The notes under the pieces were generated by a model. The model was not told the DNA's origin, ran no database searches, and saw only the letters and a list, made by a program, of their open reading frames with translations. This document shows, piece after piece, positions 8,163 through 17,458 of a DNA stretch of 64,000 nt (the stretch's first letter is position 1; every line of letters begins with the position of its first letter). The translations under genes were made by a program, and so were the position numbers. Source of the stretch: Clostridia bacterium (GTDB taxonomy: Bacteria > Bacillota > Clostridia > Christensenellales > CAG-314); NCBI GenBank assembly GCA_028703495.1, contig JAQVMT010000006.1:1-64000 (forward strand), read 5' to 3'.

Positions 8163-8242
8163 AACATCTTCCTACGGCGGCATTATCCGCATCAGGTCAA
8201 ATGGTCCGCTCTTTCGAGCAATCTCAGCCGTTCGGCACCCAC
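8163..8242 (-). ncRNA. TPP riboswitch (THI element) aptamer
   Basis: The minus strand holds the conserved aptamer parts in order: GGGTGCC, GGCTGAGAT, then ACCTGATGCGGATAATGCC followed by GCCGTAGGAAG. These match the thiamine pyrophosphate riboswitch consensus. With TPP bound, the downstream hairpin should form and stop transcription before the transporter genes. Two TATAAT hexamers lie just upstream at 8254-8259 and 8244-8249, but no good -35 box could be paired with them. Confidence 0.95.
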
Positions 8243-8380
8243 GATTATATTTAATTATACGTGAATTCGTACAAAACGCTCCTCAAATACACCGTAAAAT
8301 CGTATTTGCAGGATTGTTCAAGCAATTTATATCTTGGTCACGTTGGCGGAATAATTCCTCTCAACGCATACATTCTACAC

Positions 8381-9130
8381 TCAAATATCTTCAATGTCAA
8401 GCGTTTTGACAAATTCAACATATGTTACCTGACTTTCATCGGCAGTTTCGACCTTTTCGGACGAATAGCAACGGCACAAAGCAAAGCCACTCTCCCGCGC
8501 AAAATCGATCATTTCGTTAAAATCGTACAATTGCAAGCGTACCTCGTGTGGAAAAACTGTTTTTTCGGGTGCTTCAACGTGCACAATTTGATGTATGCTT
8601 TGAACTTTGGTTATCGCGTCGTACTCGCTTTTACTCTCCTTCCAAACGTAAACACCGCTTGTCGGCGGCACTCTCGGGTGAAAGATCCTTTGCGGAGAAG
8701 AAAAGCTTTCATGCGGCGCAATCCATACCTCCAACGCAAGTCCACCGCCTACTTTCGTGTTTCGATTTATGCAACGCAAAGCCTTCGTAACGTCTCCGCT
8801 ATCCAGCAAATGAATATCCATCGATGCAATGTAAGTAAAATCGACCTTGCTGTCAAGCTTTAAATCGCGCAAGTCCCCCTGCATATAGCTTAGATTTGGA
8901 ATAGCTCCGTAAAGTCTCTTACCTTCCGCAATCATCTCTGTTTCGAAATCAAGGGCAGTAACGCGAAATCCTTTATGTGCCAAATATGCCCCGCTTTCGC
9001 CCACGGCGCACATCGCATTTAACACATTCTTGCCGTATTTTGCCGCCAAAGATGCCCAAAACTCATATTCTTCGCTGTTATCGAATTCGTCCCAACGCCA
9101 ATATTTTGCGTGTTGCTTGTAATCCGTCAT
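8381..9130 (-). CDS. Class I SAM-dependent methyltransferase
   Basis: This 249-residue protein has a Rossmann-type methyltransferase core. Motif I is VLNAMCAVGESGAYLA at about residues 36-51, followed by the acidic end of strand 2 in RVTALDFE (Asp61). Motif I departs from the usual GxGxG, having Cys-Ala-Val-Gly-Glu, but the spacing is right. The text YMQGDLRDL and FTYIASMDIHLL fit motifs II and III. The acceptor is unknown. An AGGTG site lies six bases before the ATG. The gene is on the same strand as the thiamine transporter but lies upstream of the riboswitch, so it is probably a separate unit. Nothing links it to thiamine metabolism except position. Confidence 0.75.
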   Translation of the reverse strand: MTDYKQHAKYWRWDEFDNSEEYEFWASLAAKYGKNVLNAMCAVGESGAYLAHKGFRVTALDFETEMIAEGKRLYGAIPNLSYMQGDLRDLKLDSKVDFTYIASMDIHLLDSGDVTKALRCINRNTKVGGGLALEVWIAPHESFSSPQRIFHPRVPPTSGVYVWKESKSEYDAITKVQSIHQIVHVEAPEKTVFPHEVRLQLYDFNEMIDFARESGFALCRCYSSEKVETADESQVTYVEFVKTLDIEDI

Positions 9131-9304
9131 TTATTCACCTCTGTGTTTTGCCAACAATTCTCCGACTCTCTGCGCAGATGTACCGCTACCTACTCGTTCA
9201 TCATATAACGACTTATGTATAGTAATTATCACGAGTTGTTTTGTGCCTCATAGGCGCAGCATCGGAATTACTGTTCCCAAGGCCTCTGTGACATTTTATA
9301 ACTA

Positions 9305-9340
9305 TAAAGGGGGTTACGCAACCGCGCAACCCCCTTTGCT
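9305..9340 (-). terminator. Terminator of the YDG-repeat lipoprotein gene
   Basis: GGGGGTT (9309-9315) pairs with AACCCCC (9328-9334), and an inner CGC/GCG pair extends the stem. On the minus strand the T-run is short (CTTTATAG). It lies just past the stop codon of the 1569-residue gene. Confidence 0.65.
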
Positions 9341-9358
9341 TCTTAAAGAAGATAAAAC

Positions 9359-12300
9359 TTATCTAGCTTTAATGTCATCGCCCATTGTGCCGAGGTCTTC
9401 ACCTGCGGGGTAAATATATCCCACACCGAAGATTGTAGCACCGCCGACGTCGTAGTTCTCACGCTTTGTGATTATGTTGCCCAAAGAGTCGTAGACCTCG
9501 CTGAATCCAACGGTATTGAAACGTACGATATACGCGTCCATTCCGTCGATCAACTTCCACTTATTCGCAACAGCATCCCATTCAACGTTAACCGTGTGCG
9601 CGGATACAAGGTTGCCATCTGCATCGTAAGCTAAATACTCACAGCTTCCGAGCTTCTTAGTATCGAGCGCAAGTTGGTCACCCGCGAGCAATCCGATAAT
9701 CGTGTAATTAACGGTACCGTCAAGGTTATCCAAAACAAAGTCCAAAGTGATGTTTGCATCGCTCGTCTGATAGTTTTGAACCTTATTTACGATAAAGCCC
9801 GAAACCTCAGTGATAGGAGCAGCGTTGATGTAGTTCCAAGATTTAACAATGAAGTTCGAAGCCAAGATGTAGTTGTTCGCATCCTTACCGAACTTTTCGT
9901 AGTTGGTATAGGTCGCCTCTTTTTCACCTGCGTCGCAATTCTTGTAGATACCGTCTTGATATACAACGAAGTAAATCTCATCGGGAAGCTTGTCGCCTGT
10001 GGCAGTATCAACGATATGCTCAAACTGATCTCTTACAGCGTAGTGATTTGCGTTGACGCCCGTTCTGAACTTGAAGCTCTGACGTTGATTCAACATATAA
10101 CCTGCTGTCATTCCACCGGGAGCCACGTCGCCGATATTATCGAGTTTAACCCATTCGCCCGTAGCGGTGTCGATGTAACCCCACTCAGCCGAAGCGGTAT
10201 TCAAATCGTTCACGTTGTCGATGTAAGCAACGTCCGTTCTGTCGTAAAGTCTTTCGCCCATATAGAACTCAACCAAGGACAAGCTGTAAGGAGTAATCAT
10301 TCCCTTTGCTTCCAAGTCGGCTCCTCCGATGGAGTAATTGGAAAGCTCCTCTTCGGAAATAACCGCACCCGTCTTAAGGGTAATGCTCCATTGACCGTCT
10401 TGCCAGTAAGCATTCTTGTTGGTGTAAGCACCGAACTCATCGTAAGCAACATCCTTCGTATTGAAGTATGCGTTATACAGTTTGCCCGTATCGGGATTCA
10501 TACCAATAACGACTGTTGCATTTACAACACCGCCTACGTCCTCATACAAGCCTTCGGTTGCCTTTCCTTCAACGTAAATGGTAACTGCGGTTTCGATTTC
10601 GCCTGTGGTTAAGTTAATTCCCTTAAGTCCCTTATTGCCGTAACCGAGGTCAACGTATGCAATGTTCGTTGCATCGTAAACTCTCTGGTTAAACTCAAGT
10701 CCGCTGAATGTCAATTTAGCCTGAACGATGAACATATATCCGTCGAATTCAAAGCCTGTCCAATCATAGTTGATTGAATCGCCCTGCAAACTGAATACCG
10801 TATCATCGAAAGGAACAGTCATCGAGTGCGACTTGTTGTCGATGTAATTCTGAAGCTCCGTAGCATTGTCGAGAACGTTAGTTACCGATTCGCCATAGAG
10901 CAAAGTCTTGTTCTTATCCGTGGCTGCTCCGACATTGGTGTTAATCGCTCCGTTGTAGTAAACGTCGATGATATCGTCGGCAACCAACGAGTTGGCAACC
11001 TTGTAAATCAAACCACTACCATCGCTGATAAGGTTTCCGCCGTAAACAACGGTAGAAGCATCATAAACTCTTTCCGCCAACATATCCGTTACATCGATGT
11101 ACGTCTTTGCAAGAGCCTTGTCAATGCTACCTACATAATATACCTTCTTATTGTTGTTGGTATCGGTTGCGTAGGCAGGATCTCCGTTGTATTCATAGTT
11201 GTTGTAGTAAGTGCCGTCAACGTCCTTATTGATGGAATCATCCAAAGCCAACGTCCAGCTTATCGTGTCGGTGTTCTCGAACAAAACAGATTTGTTCACA
11301 CCTGCATTCTTTCCGTTATCCGTAGGAGTAGCTCCGCAATATTTACCGTTAACGTAAATATTCTTTCCGCTTACATCATTGTAATTGATATCAACAGCGA
11401 TATGCGCCTTTTCTGCAAGCATAGCTCCCAAAGCAGCATCGTCCAAAGCCAAAGTGTTGTCATCGTTCAAAATGCTCAATACCTGTGTTTGTCCTCTGTC
11501 AAGCTCGGTCTGTGTCAAGCCTGTTGCGTATACGTTAGCCGTTCCGTCGTACTCTCTGTCGAATACTGTACCGGTTACATAAACTCCACGAGGAGTGATG
11601 TCGGCGTTAAATATCAATCTCGTATTCGCATTGTTATTATCGTAGTTGCAAATGTAATTCGCGGTTCTGTCAACGCCGTTTACGTCGGTGATCTTCGCCG
11701 AGATAAAGCCCGTATCGTCATCAGCCTCGTACACATAGCTTCCCACATTCTTGCTCGGATAGTCAAGTCTGCCGCCCGTTGTCGTGATAAATATAGTATC
11801 GTTATCGATGTTGTCCACGATTCCCTTCGCTATAGGTCCGTAAAGCTTGAATTGAGGAACCAAAACAACGTCTTCTTCTTCATAGCCGACAACATTGCCG
11901 GAAGCATCGGTGATTTCCTTCAATGTAGTAAACGTAGCGAAGTATTGGTCATTGTTGCTCAGTTGGTAAAGCGTAAAATCGCTTTGATCTGCCGTAGCAT
12001 CATATACCTTGGAGTCTTGAACCAAGACTTCTCTGATAGTAACTCTTTCGATAGTATAAACGCCCGAAACACACTCACTCACATCAACTGCGAAATATGT
12101 GCTAGTGATGGCGGGATTAACGGTAACTTCGTAATCGCCGTAATCGATGCCGTCCTTGTTGCCGACATTAAGCTCACCATGGAAGTTGTTGTCGCACGCG
12201 CCCACTACGAATGAAATATCACTCTCGTGTTCTTTCAAGAAAGCCTCGTATAAATCTCTCGATTCCTCGAAAGCCTCAGTCGAGATGGTAACCTTTACAG

Positions 12301-14068
12301 GGTTGCCGTTTCTGTCTGTAGTGTTGTAATATCCGCCCAAAAGCGTCCATGTCAAGGTGTCGGTGTCAATTGTCGCACCGTCATAGTCCTTGCTGCCGTT
12401 GCCAACCTTCAACGAGAAGTAAATCTTTGCGGTAGGCACTCTTACAATCTGACGGACAATGTTGAAGTTACCAATGTATTTATCGAGAGGCAACAGCTCA
12501 ACAGCATAGCCGTAGTTGATAGGAGCAATATAACGTTCATCATCGTACCATCTGAATGTACCGAACAAATTTTCGCCTTCACCGGCAAGTCCCGTTCCGT
12601 CCGCAAAATTGATGGTCTTTAACTTTGTGTAAACACCGTAGGAGGTGTATTCCAATTCCGGCCAAATGGGGGTTGCAAACGTAGCCTTCAAAATCGTCAA
12701 GGTCGCGTCGTAGGTTCCTACCGATGTAACATCGTTGCCCTCGTCGTCTTTGCCCGACAATGTGAAATTAAGTCTGAAATTGTAGAAGCCCGCATTGCAT
12801 ATAGCAGCGGTTGTAGTAGCATCCCAAGTCCATACTCCGTCTTCGCAAACGGCAATCCAATTACCGCCCACCAATACAGATACGGTGTATGTGCAAGCAA
12901 CACCTGCGCCACATTGAATAACAGGCTCAACCTGATAGTTCATAGCAACCAAATTACCGTTTGTATCGCAACTGAATTTATTATCATTATAATAAACAGT
13001 CTTGGATGCAAAAACAATGTTTACGCCGTCAAACGTCGTGTAACCCGCAAGCTGCTGACTTACCAAAGCATATGCCTGTCTTAAGCTGTTGAGCAACGCG
13101 CTCTGCGCCTCAACCTGCTCCTTTAAATTCTCAATAAGGTCGTAATTGCCACCCGCAACGGCATTGTTATAATCCTGCCACAAGGAAGCATAATCGGCTT
13201 CGGCAACGTTGAGCTTTTCAACCAATGCCTCATACTCGATCTGAGTCTTCTTGATAAGCAAACGCTCGTTAACAGTAGCCTTCAATCCATCGACAGATGC
13301 AGTGAAGCTGTTGTATTTGATTATTGCATCGGCAGCCGTGGAAGCACTCAAAACCTCGCTTATGTAAGCCGCCTTCTTAACAGCCAAACCGTAAACATTT
13401 ATATACTCGTTAACCAACGCCGTGTAAACGTCCTCGGTTCCCGGCAGTACGAAATCCGTAACGGCAAGCGTAGTGCCTTCGATGTTTCCAATCATTTGAG
13501 CCTGCGCCTCGTACTTCTGACTCAAAGCGTTTAATCCGGCTTCCGCCATATCCAACGTCTTCTCGATGTCGGCTTCACTCTTGCAAGACTCGACAGCTTG
13601 AGAGTAGAACAAAAGCATACCGGCGTACTCCGCCTTCATTTGATTCAAATATTCATCGTCCAAAGCATTAACCTGTGCGGATGTCGTGAATCCCAAGGAC
13701 TCAACCGATGTAACCGCGCCTTTTCTTGCCTCGTCCAAAGCCGTGTCGTTTACGTTAACCTGTACGTACAGCTTTTGATCGTCAAGCGTAACGCTAACCA
13801 ACGCGGAACCTTCGTTAACACCCTTTACAGATCCTCCCTCGAGTGTAACAAACTCCGCACCGAAAATAACGCCGTATGTAATTTCCTGTCCGCTCTTCAA
13901 CTCGCCCGTGTGGCTTACACCCAACGAAACGGTCGCATTCTTTTCAACAGCAACAATACCGTCATTCCCCAAAACCAGTTGCGCGGCTTCCTGACATCCG
14001 ACAACCGTGAACATAGCCACAGCCAACGCCAGAATCAACAGCATCGCAATAATAGTCTTATTTTTCAT
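9359..14068 (-). CDS. Large surface lipoprotein with YDG repeats
   Basis: This 1569-residue protein has a signal peptide and lipobox TVVGC (Cys25), so it is predicted to be lipid-anchored outside the membrane. Residues about 31-107 resemble a bacterial Ig-like (Big) domain, ending in VKGVNEGSALVSVTLDDQ. Residues about 110-340 are alanine-rich and helical, with coiled-coil character. From about residue 560 onwards there are repeated YDG-type modules marked by KDYDGATID, KVYDATADQ, REYDGTANV, RVYDASTVV, RVYDATNIA and RLYDRTDVA. Such modules occur in bacterial adhesins and surface stalks. No enzyme motif was seen. A GGAGG site precedes the ATG, and a promoter lies about 110 bases upstream. A structural or adhesive role is inferred from architecture only. 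Confidence 0.85.
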   Translation of the reverse strand: MKNKTIIAMLLILALAVAMFTVVGCQEAAQLVLGNDGIVAVEKNATVSLGVSHTGELKSGQEITYGVIFGAEFVTLEGGSVKGVNEGSALVSVTLDDQKLYVQVNVNDTALDEARKGAVTSVESLGFTTSAQVNALDDEYLNQMKAEYAGMLLFYSQAVESCKSEADIEKTLDMAEAGLNALSQKYEAQAQMIGNIEGTTLAVTDFVLPGTEDVYTALVNEYINVYGLAVKKAAYISEVLSASTAADAIIKYNSFTASVDGLKATVNERLLIKKTQIEYEALVEKLNVAEADYASLWQDYNNAVAGGNYDLIENLKEQVEAQSALLNSLRQAYALVSQQLAGYTTFDGVNIVFASKTVYYNDNKFSCDTNGNLVAMNYQVEPVIQCGAGVACTYTVSVLVGGNWIAVCEDGVWTWDATTTAAICNAGFYNFRLNFTLSGKDDEGNDVTSVGTYDATLTILKATFATPIWPELEYTSYGVYTKLKTINFADGTGLAGEGENLFGTFRWYDDERYIAPINYGYAVELLPLDKYIGNFNIVRQIVRVPTAKIYFSLKVGNGSKDYDGATIDTDTLTWTLLGGYYNTTDRNGNPVKVTISTEAFEESRDLYEAFLKEHESDISFVVGACDNNFHGELNVGNKDGIDYGDYEVTVNPAITSTYFAVDVSECVSGVYTIERVTIREVLVQDSKVYDATADQSDFTLYQLSNNDQYFATFTTLKEITDASGNVVGYEEEDVVLVPQFKLYGPIAKGIVDNIDNDTIFITTTGGRLDYPSKNVGSYVYEADDDTGFISAKITDVNGVDRTANYICNYDNNNANTRLIFNADITPRGVYVTGTVFDREYDGTANVYATGLTQTELDRGQTQVLSILNDDNTLALDDAALGAMLAEKAHIAVDINYNDVSGKNIYVNGKYCGATPTDNGKNAGVNKSVLFENTDTISWTLALDDSINKDVDGTYYNNYEYNGDPAYATDTNNNKKVYYVGSIDKALAKTYIDVTDMLAERVYDASTVVYGGNLISDGSGLIYKVANSLVADDIIDVYYNGAINTNVGAATDKNKTLLYGESVTNVLDNATELQNYIDNKSHSMTVPFDDTVFSLQGDSINYDWTGFEFDGYMFIVQAKLTFSGLEFNQRVYDATNIAYVDLGYGNKGLKGINLTTGEIETAVTIYVEGKATEGLYEDVGGVVNATVVIGMNPDTGKLYNAYFNTKDVAYDEFGAYTNKNAYWQDGQWSITLKTGAVISEEELSNYSIGGADLEAKGMITPYSLSLVEFYMGERLYDRTDVAYIDNVNDLNTASAEWGYIDTATGEWVKLDNIGDVAPGGMTAGYMLNQRQSFKFRTGVNANHYAVRDQFEHIVDTATGDKLPDEIYFVVYQDGIYKNCDAGEKEATYTNYEKFGKDANNYILASNFIVKSWNYINAAPITEVSGFIVNKVQNYQTSDANITLDFVLDNLDGTVNYTIIGLLAGDQLALDTKKLGSCEYLAYDADGNLVSAHTVNVEWDAVANKWKLIDGMDAYIVRFNTVGFSEVYDSLGNIITKRENYDVGGATIFGVGYIYPAGEDLGTMGDDIKAR

Positions 14069-14175
14069 TCTTTTTCCTCCTTCATACCGCTTTTTGCCGA
14101 TTCCCCCATAGAAAAATCGTACATTACTTTCGTTAATCCCCCAAAAACATATTCAGAGCATTATACTCGTTTAAC

Positions 14176-14204
14176 ATTATATACTAATCTAGAAATAATA
14201 GCAA
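14176..14204 (-). promoter_or_regulatory. Promoter of the YDG-repeat lipoprotein gene
   Basis: On the minus strand TTGCTA (14199-14204) and TATAAT (14176-14181) are spaced by 17 bases. This gives a leader of about 100 bases. Confidence 0.7.
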
Positions 14205-14458
14205 GAATTTAACGGCATTTTTACAAAAAACATTTTGGAAAAGATATAGTATCTATATGAGCAGAAGTTCATACGCATGAGGCACAATCGTCCTCACCGC
14301 TTAGTAATTCGATGCAACCAAAAAAGCTCCCGCAACCGACAAAAACGCTCAATCTATATCAACCTAGGCAATAAAAGCGCATAAAGGGTGTCGCTTCGCG
14401 ATATTTAACCCCATCCTATTATCGCCAAACGTACCACTTCGGATATGCGGTATCGGCT

Positions 14459-14496
14459 AAAGCCGCTCGGATAAATAGCATCTACCGAGCGGCTTT
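14459..14496 (-). terminator. Terminator after the DUF1858 gene
   Basis: A perfect 12-bp stem pairs AAAGCCGCTCGG (14459-14470) with CCGAGCGGCTTT (14485-14496). The T-run on the minus strand is only TTT, but position and stem strength fit a terminator. Confidence 0.7.
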
Positions 14497-14507
14497 GCAA
14501 GTTATGC

Positions 14508-14693
14508 CTATGCCTTGTTTAAAGCATCCAAAAACTCGTCCAAATCCAATCCGTGAGTCATCGCGGCTTGCTCGATGGTCTCGGTATTGGCAGCTAAACA
14601 ATGCACACAGCCTAAGCCGAATGCCCCAAATACGGGGATCGTTTCCTTCTTGATGCGGATAGCATCAACAATCAAGGTGTCCTTCGTTATCAT
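14508..14693 (-). CDS. DUF1858 domain protein (hybrid-cluster-associated redox disulfide type)
   Basis: This 61-residue protein is a single DUF1858 domain. It opens with TLIVDAIRIKKETIPVF, carries the Cys-x2-Cys pair in GLGCVHCLAANTET, and ends with a helix containing LDLDEFLDALNKA. The two cysteines are thought to form a redox-active disulfide; relatives often sit beside hybrid cluster proteins, though none is in this window. A GGAGGTAATG site lies eleven bases before the ATG. It appears to be transcribed alone, with its own promoter and terminator. Its partner is unknown. Confidence 0.85.
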   Translation of the reverse strand: MITKDTLIVDAIRIKKETIPVFGAFGLGCVHCLAANTETIEQAAMTHGLDLDEFLDALNKA

Positions 14694-15123
14694 TTATCAC
14701 ATTACCTCCTGTTGTATTTTTAGTTATCATGAATGTCTTTAATTTCGAATAAACGGACAACTCTCGTTATCACCACAAAACGTATGGCATCCGTTTGATT
14801 CATAAAACAAATACATTACTAAAATGTATGCGTTCCTATTATAAGCTGATTTGCGACAAAAATGCAAATTTTGGTTGAAATTGCACGAGCTGTAGCACTT
14901 CGTCGCACGAACAGCCAATCTCGTAACAAAATCACACAAAATAATGCCTGATTCGGTGTTTACGATTTGTCGACGGACGTGGCCTATTGCTTTGCCGTAT
15001 GCAAACGGGCAGCCCCGTGGCAAATCAAAACAAAGTCGCGCATTTTCTAATCGTCAGTTTCCGACAACCGCTGTCAAATAGCACGCAAATCCGCCGAGCA
15101 TCGGCAATAGCGGTAATAAATTG
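14694..15123. other. 430-bp intergenic region with a likely promoter
   Basis: It holds a plausible promoter for the DUF1858 gene. A 94-codon minus-strand frame at 14739-15023 has no ribosome binding site or family resemblance and is not called. Nothing else is recognised. Confidence 0.45.
14838..14867 (-). promoter_or_regulatory. Likely DUF1858 gene promoter
   Basis: TTGCAT (14862-14867) and TATAAT (14838-14843) on the minus strand are separated by 18 bases. The leader would be about 138 bases. Confidence 0.5.
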
Positions 15124-16278
15124 CTAAATCATCGGCAAAAGCCGTATCAGATCGGTATAATCGGTAATATTGTCGGTTTCGGGCAGATATCCCAACCCCC
15201 AGATCGCAAGGGCGATAAGCCCCAAGCCCAACAGAACGGCGATAATAACCCTAATCGCGGACACGGGCGTTTTGCCCTTGGTTTTTCCCGTTATTCCGTT
15301 GACAAATTGGTTATACAACTTATCCTTGTAGCTTACGGCAGTCACGTAAATCGGAACCATCAAATATTTAAAGCTTTTACCATCAAAGGAAGTGTCCATA
15401 TTCAGGGTACCGACCTTATCGGCGTGATATTGCTCCATAATCGCTCTTTTGATTCGTGCTCTCATCTTATCCTTGGCAATGTCGAAGGCTTCCTTTGGAG
15501 AAACACTGTAGCTTACGGCAGAAAAGCCCGCCAAAAAGCCGTTGTTGTATTCAACGTAGTCGGAGGGCGAGAAATTTCTCACCGACGAGAAGTATTTTTG
15601 AGGAATCCTTTGGCTGCCTTCGACGATAACGTCGTCAAACAGCAATTTAATTGAACCCGACACGGGAAACCAGTGAGTTTCTGTGACAGTAACGGTTTTG
15701 CCGTTTTGCCTTACCGTCCGCGTAACCGTTTTGCCCAGCGTTCCGTTATAAAACGTTTCGGTTGCGCTGTCGAATGTCCACAGCGGAAAATATGTACCAT
15801 GGACACCGTCAAAGCTCAAACTCTTTTTAAATTTATGCGGAGCAAAAATTCTGCGCCTAACCCATTTTGCGCAGATAGAGCTCGCCTGTTTTTTGTCCAC
15901 CCTAAAAGGTACGATAACATTGGGTTTTACACCGCCGACATCGTCTAGAGTGATAACCTTTGGACTTCCGCAGAAGCTACATTTTTTGGCTGTTTCATCA
16001 CTAGCAAAAACCTCCTCGGCTCCGCAGTTTTCACAACGGACTCTTTTTATTTCGCCCGTCCATGTTTCCAGCCCCTCGAATTCCTCGAAGTCGCGTTCCT
16101 TTACGTCCTTGCTTGCATCCACGGTCTGTTCGATTCCGCAGTAGGGACAACGCAGCTTCTGCGTGGCAGGATCGAATACCATATTGGCTCCGCAACCGCT
16201 GCATTTAAAGCTTTCGATTTTGCGATTGCCCGCCGACACATCCGAGGCATCAAATGTTTGATCTATTTTTTTGCTCAT
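15124..16278 (-). CDS. Zinc-ribbon membrane protein, YdjG-like
   Basis: This 384-residue protein begins with two zinc ribbons. The first has Cys26, Cys29, Cys44 and Cys47 (KCSGCG, RCPYCG); the second has Cys82, Cys85, Cys100 and Cys103 (RCENCG, KCSFCG). A central region with HGTYFPLWTFDS and KYLMVPIYVTAVSY resembles proteins annotated as TFIIB-type zinc-ribbon proteins, including Bacillus YdjG. One transmembrane segment lies near the C-terminus (VIIAVLLGLGLIALAIW). The next gene upstream on the same strand encodes an SPFH protein like YdjI, the partner in the Bacillus ydjFGHI cluster, so a role in membrane stress or organisation is inferred. The ATG at 16278 has AGG nine bases upstream; an in-frame GTG lies at 16293. 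Confidence 0.75.
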   Translation of the reverse strand: MSKKIDQTFDASDVSAGNRKIESFKCSGCGANMVFDPATQKLRCPYCGIEQTVDASKDVKERDFEEFEGLETWTGEIKRVRCENCGAEEVFASDETAKKCSFCGSPKVITLDDVGGVKPNVIVPFRVDKKQASSICAKWVRRRIFAPHKFKKSLSFDGVHGTYFPLWTFDSATETFYNGTLGKTVTRTVRQNGKTVTVTETHWFPVSGSIKLLFDDVIVEGSQRIPQKYFSSVRNFSPSDYVEYNNGFLAGFSAVSYSVSPKEAFDIAKDKMRARIKRAIMEQYHADKVGTLNMDTSFDGKSFKYLMVPIYVTAVSYKDKLYNQFVNGITGKTKGKTPVSAIRVIIAVLLGLGLIALAIWGLGYLPETDNITDYTDLIRLLPMI

Positions 16279-16408
16279 ACCAACCTGTACCACATACAGT
16301 GCGCCTTAATCAAACGCTATGCGGTTTAATGCGTTTTTTAGCATAGAACAAGCCACGCCAAAACGTTCCGTGTTTTATGCACCTAGATATAGATACCGAC
16401 ACCGCCGA

Positions 16409-17458
16409 CTATAGCTTCTCACCGCAGTTGGCACAGAACTTTGCGCCCGGTTCGATATTAGCTCCGCATTTCGGGCACACACCGGCAACCGCAAGAGGAT
16501 TGCCGCAATCCGAACAGAACTTCGCCGACTTGGGATTAGCCGTACCGCATGAGGGGCAATACTTGTTGCCGCCGCTCGTTTCGTCCTTGGCTGTATTGAC
16601 CGCGTTTCCCATAGTCTGTCCGACGTATCCGCCGGCATTGGCTCCTACGCCCAGGCCCATAAACATCCCAGCAGAACCCGTGTTTTTTGCGGCGTCAGCC
16701 ATAGCATCCGCTGCCTTCTTTTGGGTATATGTTCCCATTTTACCGCTCAAAATGCCCAGACTCGACCTTTCGTCGATAGCCTGCTCGACATTCTCGGGAA
16801 AACTGATATTCTCGATATTGAAGTTGGTAAGCTCCAAGCCCAAGGAATCGAAGTCAACCTGAACCTCCTTTTCACACATCTCGTTGAATTCGCGCAAATT
16901 GATCGCCATATCCAATGCCGAAACCTTGCTCGAAGCGACAACGTCGGAAAATGTAGTTATCAGGTGAGAGGTGATATGCTCCTGTATATCGGCAACCTCA
17001 AAGGAGGAATTAGTACCGAACAGCTCCTCCAAAAGCTTTTTGGGATCGCCAACCTTGAATGCGTAAACACCGAATGCGCGTATTCTTATCATGTCAAATT
17101 CCTTATCGCGCATTGTAACGGGATTTTTGGTACCCCACTTCAAGCCTGTAAATTGCTTGGTGCTGACAAAGTAAACCTCCGCCTTAAATCGGGTGTCGCC
17201 CTGATAAAAGACGTTGCCGATCGCCGTCAGGAAGGGTAAATTTCGGGTTTCGAGCTTGTACTCGCCCGGGCCGAAAATATCGGCAATTTGACCTCTGTGA
17301 ACGAATATTGCCACCTGCGAAGGTCTTACGGTCAGCTTGGAGCCCGTCATAATTGCTCTGTCTTCCATCGGGAATCTGTAAACCAACGTATCGTTGGTAT
17401 CGTCCTCCCAGTGTACTACTTTCAGTAACTGATTCTTTATTTTATCAAATAATCCCAT
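16409..17458 (-). CDS. SPFH/Band-7 protein with C-terminal zinc ribbons, YdjI-like
   Basis: This 349-residue protein has an SPFH domain over about residues 25-215, with VRPSQVAIFVHRGQI and GPGEYKLETRNLPFL. An alanine/glycine-rich stretch follows (AGMFMGLGVGANAGG). The C-terminus carries two zinc ribbons, KYCPSCG to KFCSDCG and VCPKCG to KFCANCG. The same layout is found in Bacillus YdjI, which associates with PspA-type proteins at the membrane. No PspA gene is present nearby. It is upstream of the YdjG-like gene with a 130-base gap. The start at 17458 is chosen because GGGAGG lies five bases before it; an in-frame GTG at 17473 overlaps that site. Confidence 0.82.
   Translation of the reverse strand: MGLFDKIKNQLLKVVHWEDDTNDTLVYRFPMEDRAIMTGSKLTVRPSQVAIFVHRGQIADIFGPGEYKLETRNLPFLTAIGNVFYQGDTRFKAEVYFVSTKQFTGLKWGTKNPVTMRDKEFDMIRIRAFGVYAFKVGDPKKLLEELFGTNSSFEVADIQEHITSHLITTFSDVVASSKVSALDMAINLREFNEMCEKEVQVDFDSLGLELTNFNIENISFPENVEQAIDERSSLGILSGKMGTYTQKKAADAMADAAKNTGSAGMFMGLGVGANAGGYVGQTMGNAVNTAKDETSGGNKYCPSCGTANPKSAKFCSDCGNPLAVAGVCPKCGANIEPGAKFCANCGEKL

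Larger units (their letters stand above)
14069..14507. other. Intergenic: promoter of the YDG gene and a terminator
   Basis: The left part is the 5' leader and promoter of the minus-strand YDG gene. The right end holds the terminator after the DUF1858 gene. About 250 bases between them (14210-14455) show no gene or structure I can support. Confidence 0.5.

Noticed and set aside
9674-12214. Long plus-strand frames opposite the YDG gene, up to 462 codons
   Set aside because: They lie antisense to a well-supported gene and their composition follows from its codon use.
14739-15023. 94-codon minus-strand frame
   Set aside because: No ribosome binding site, cysteine-rich but without a repeated or family motif, and it overlaps a likely promoter.
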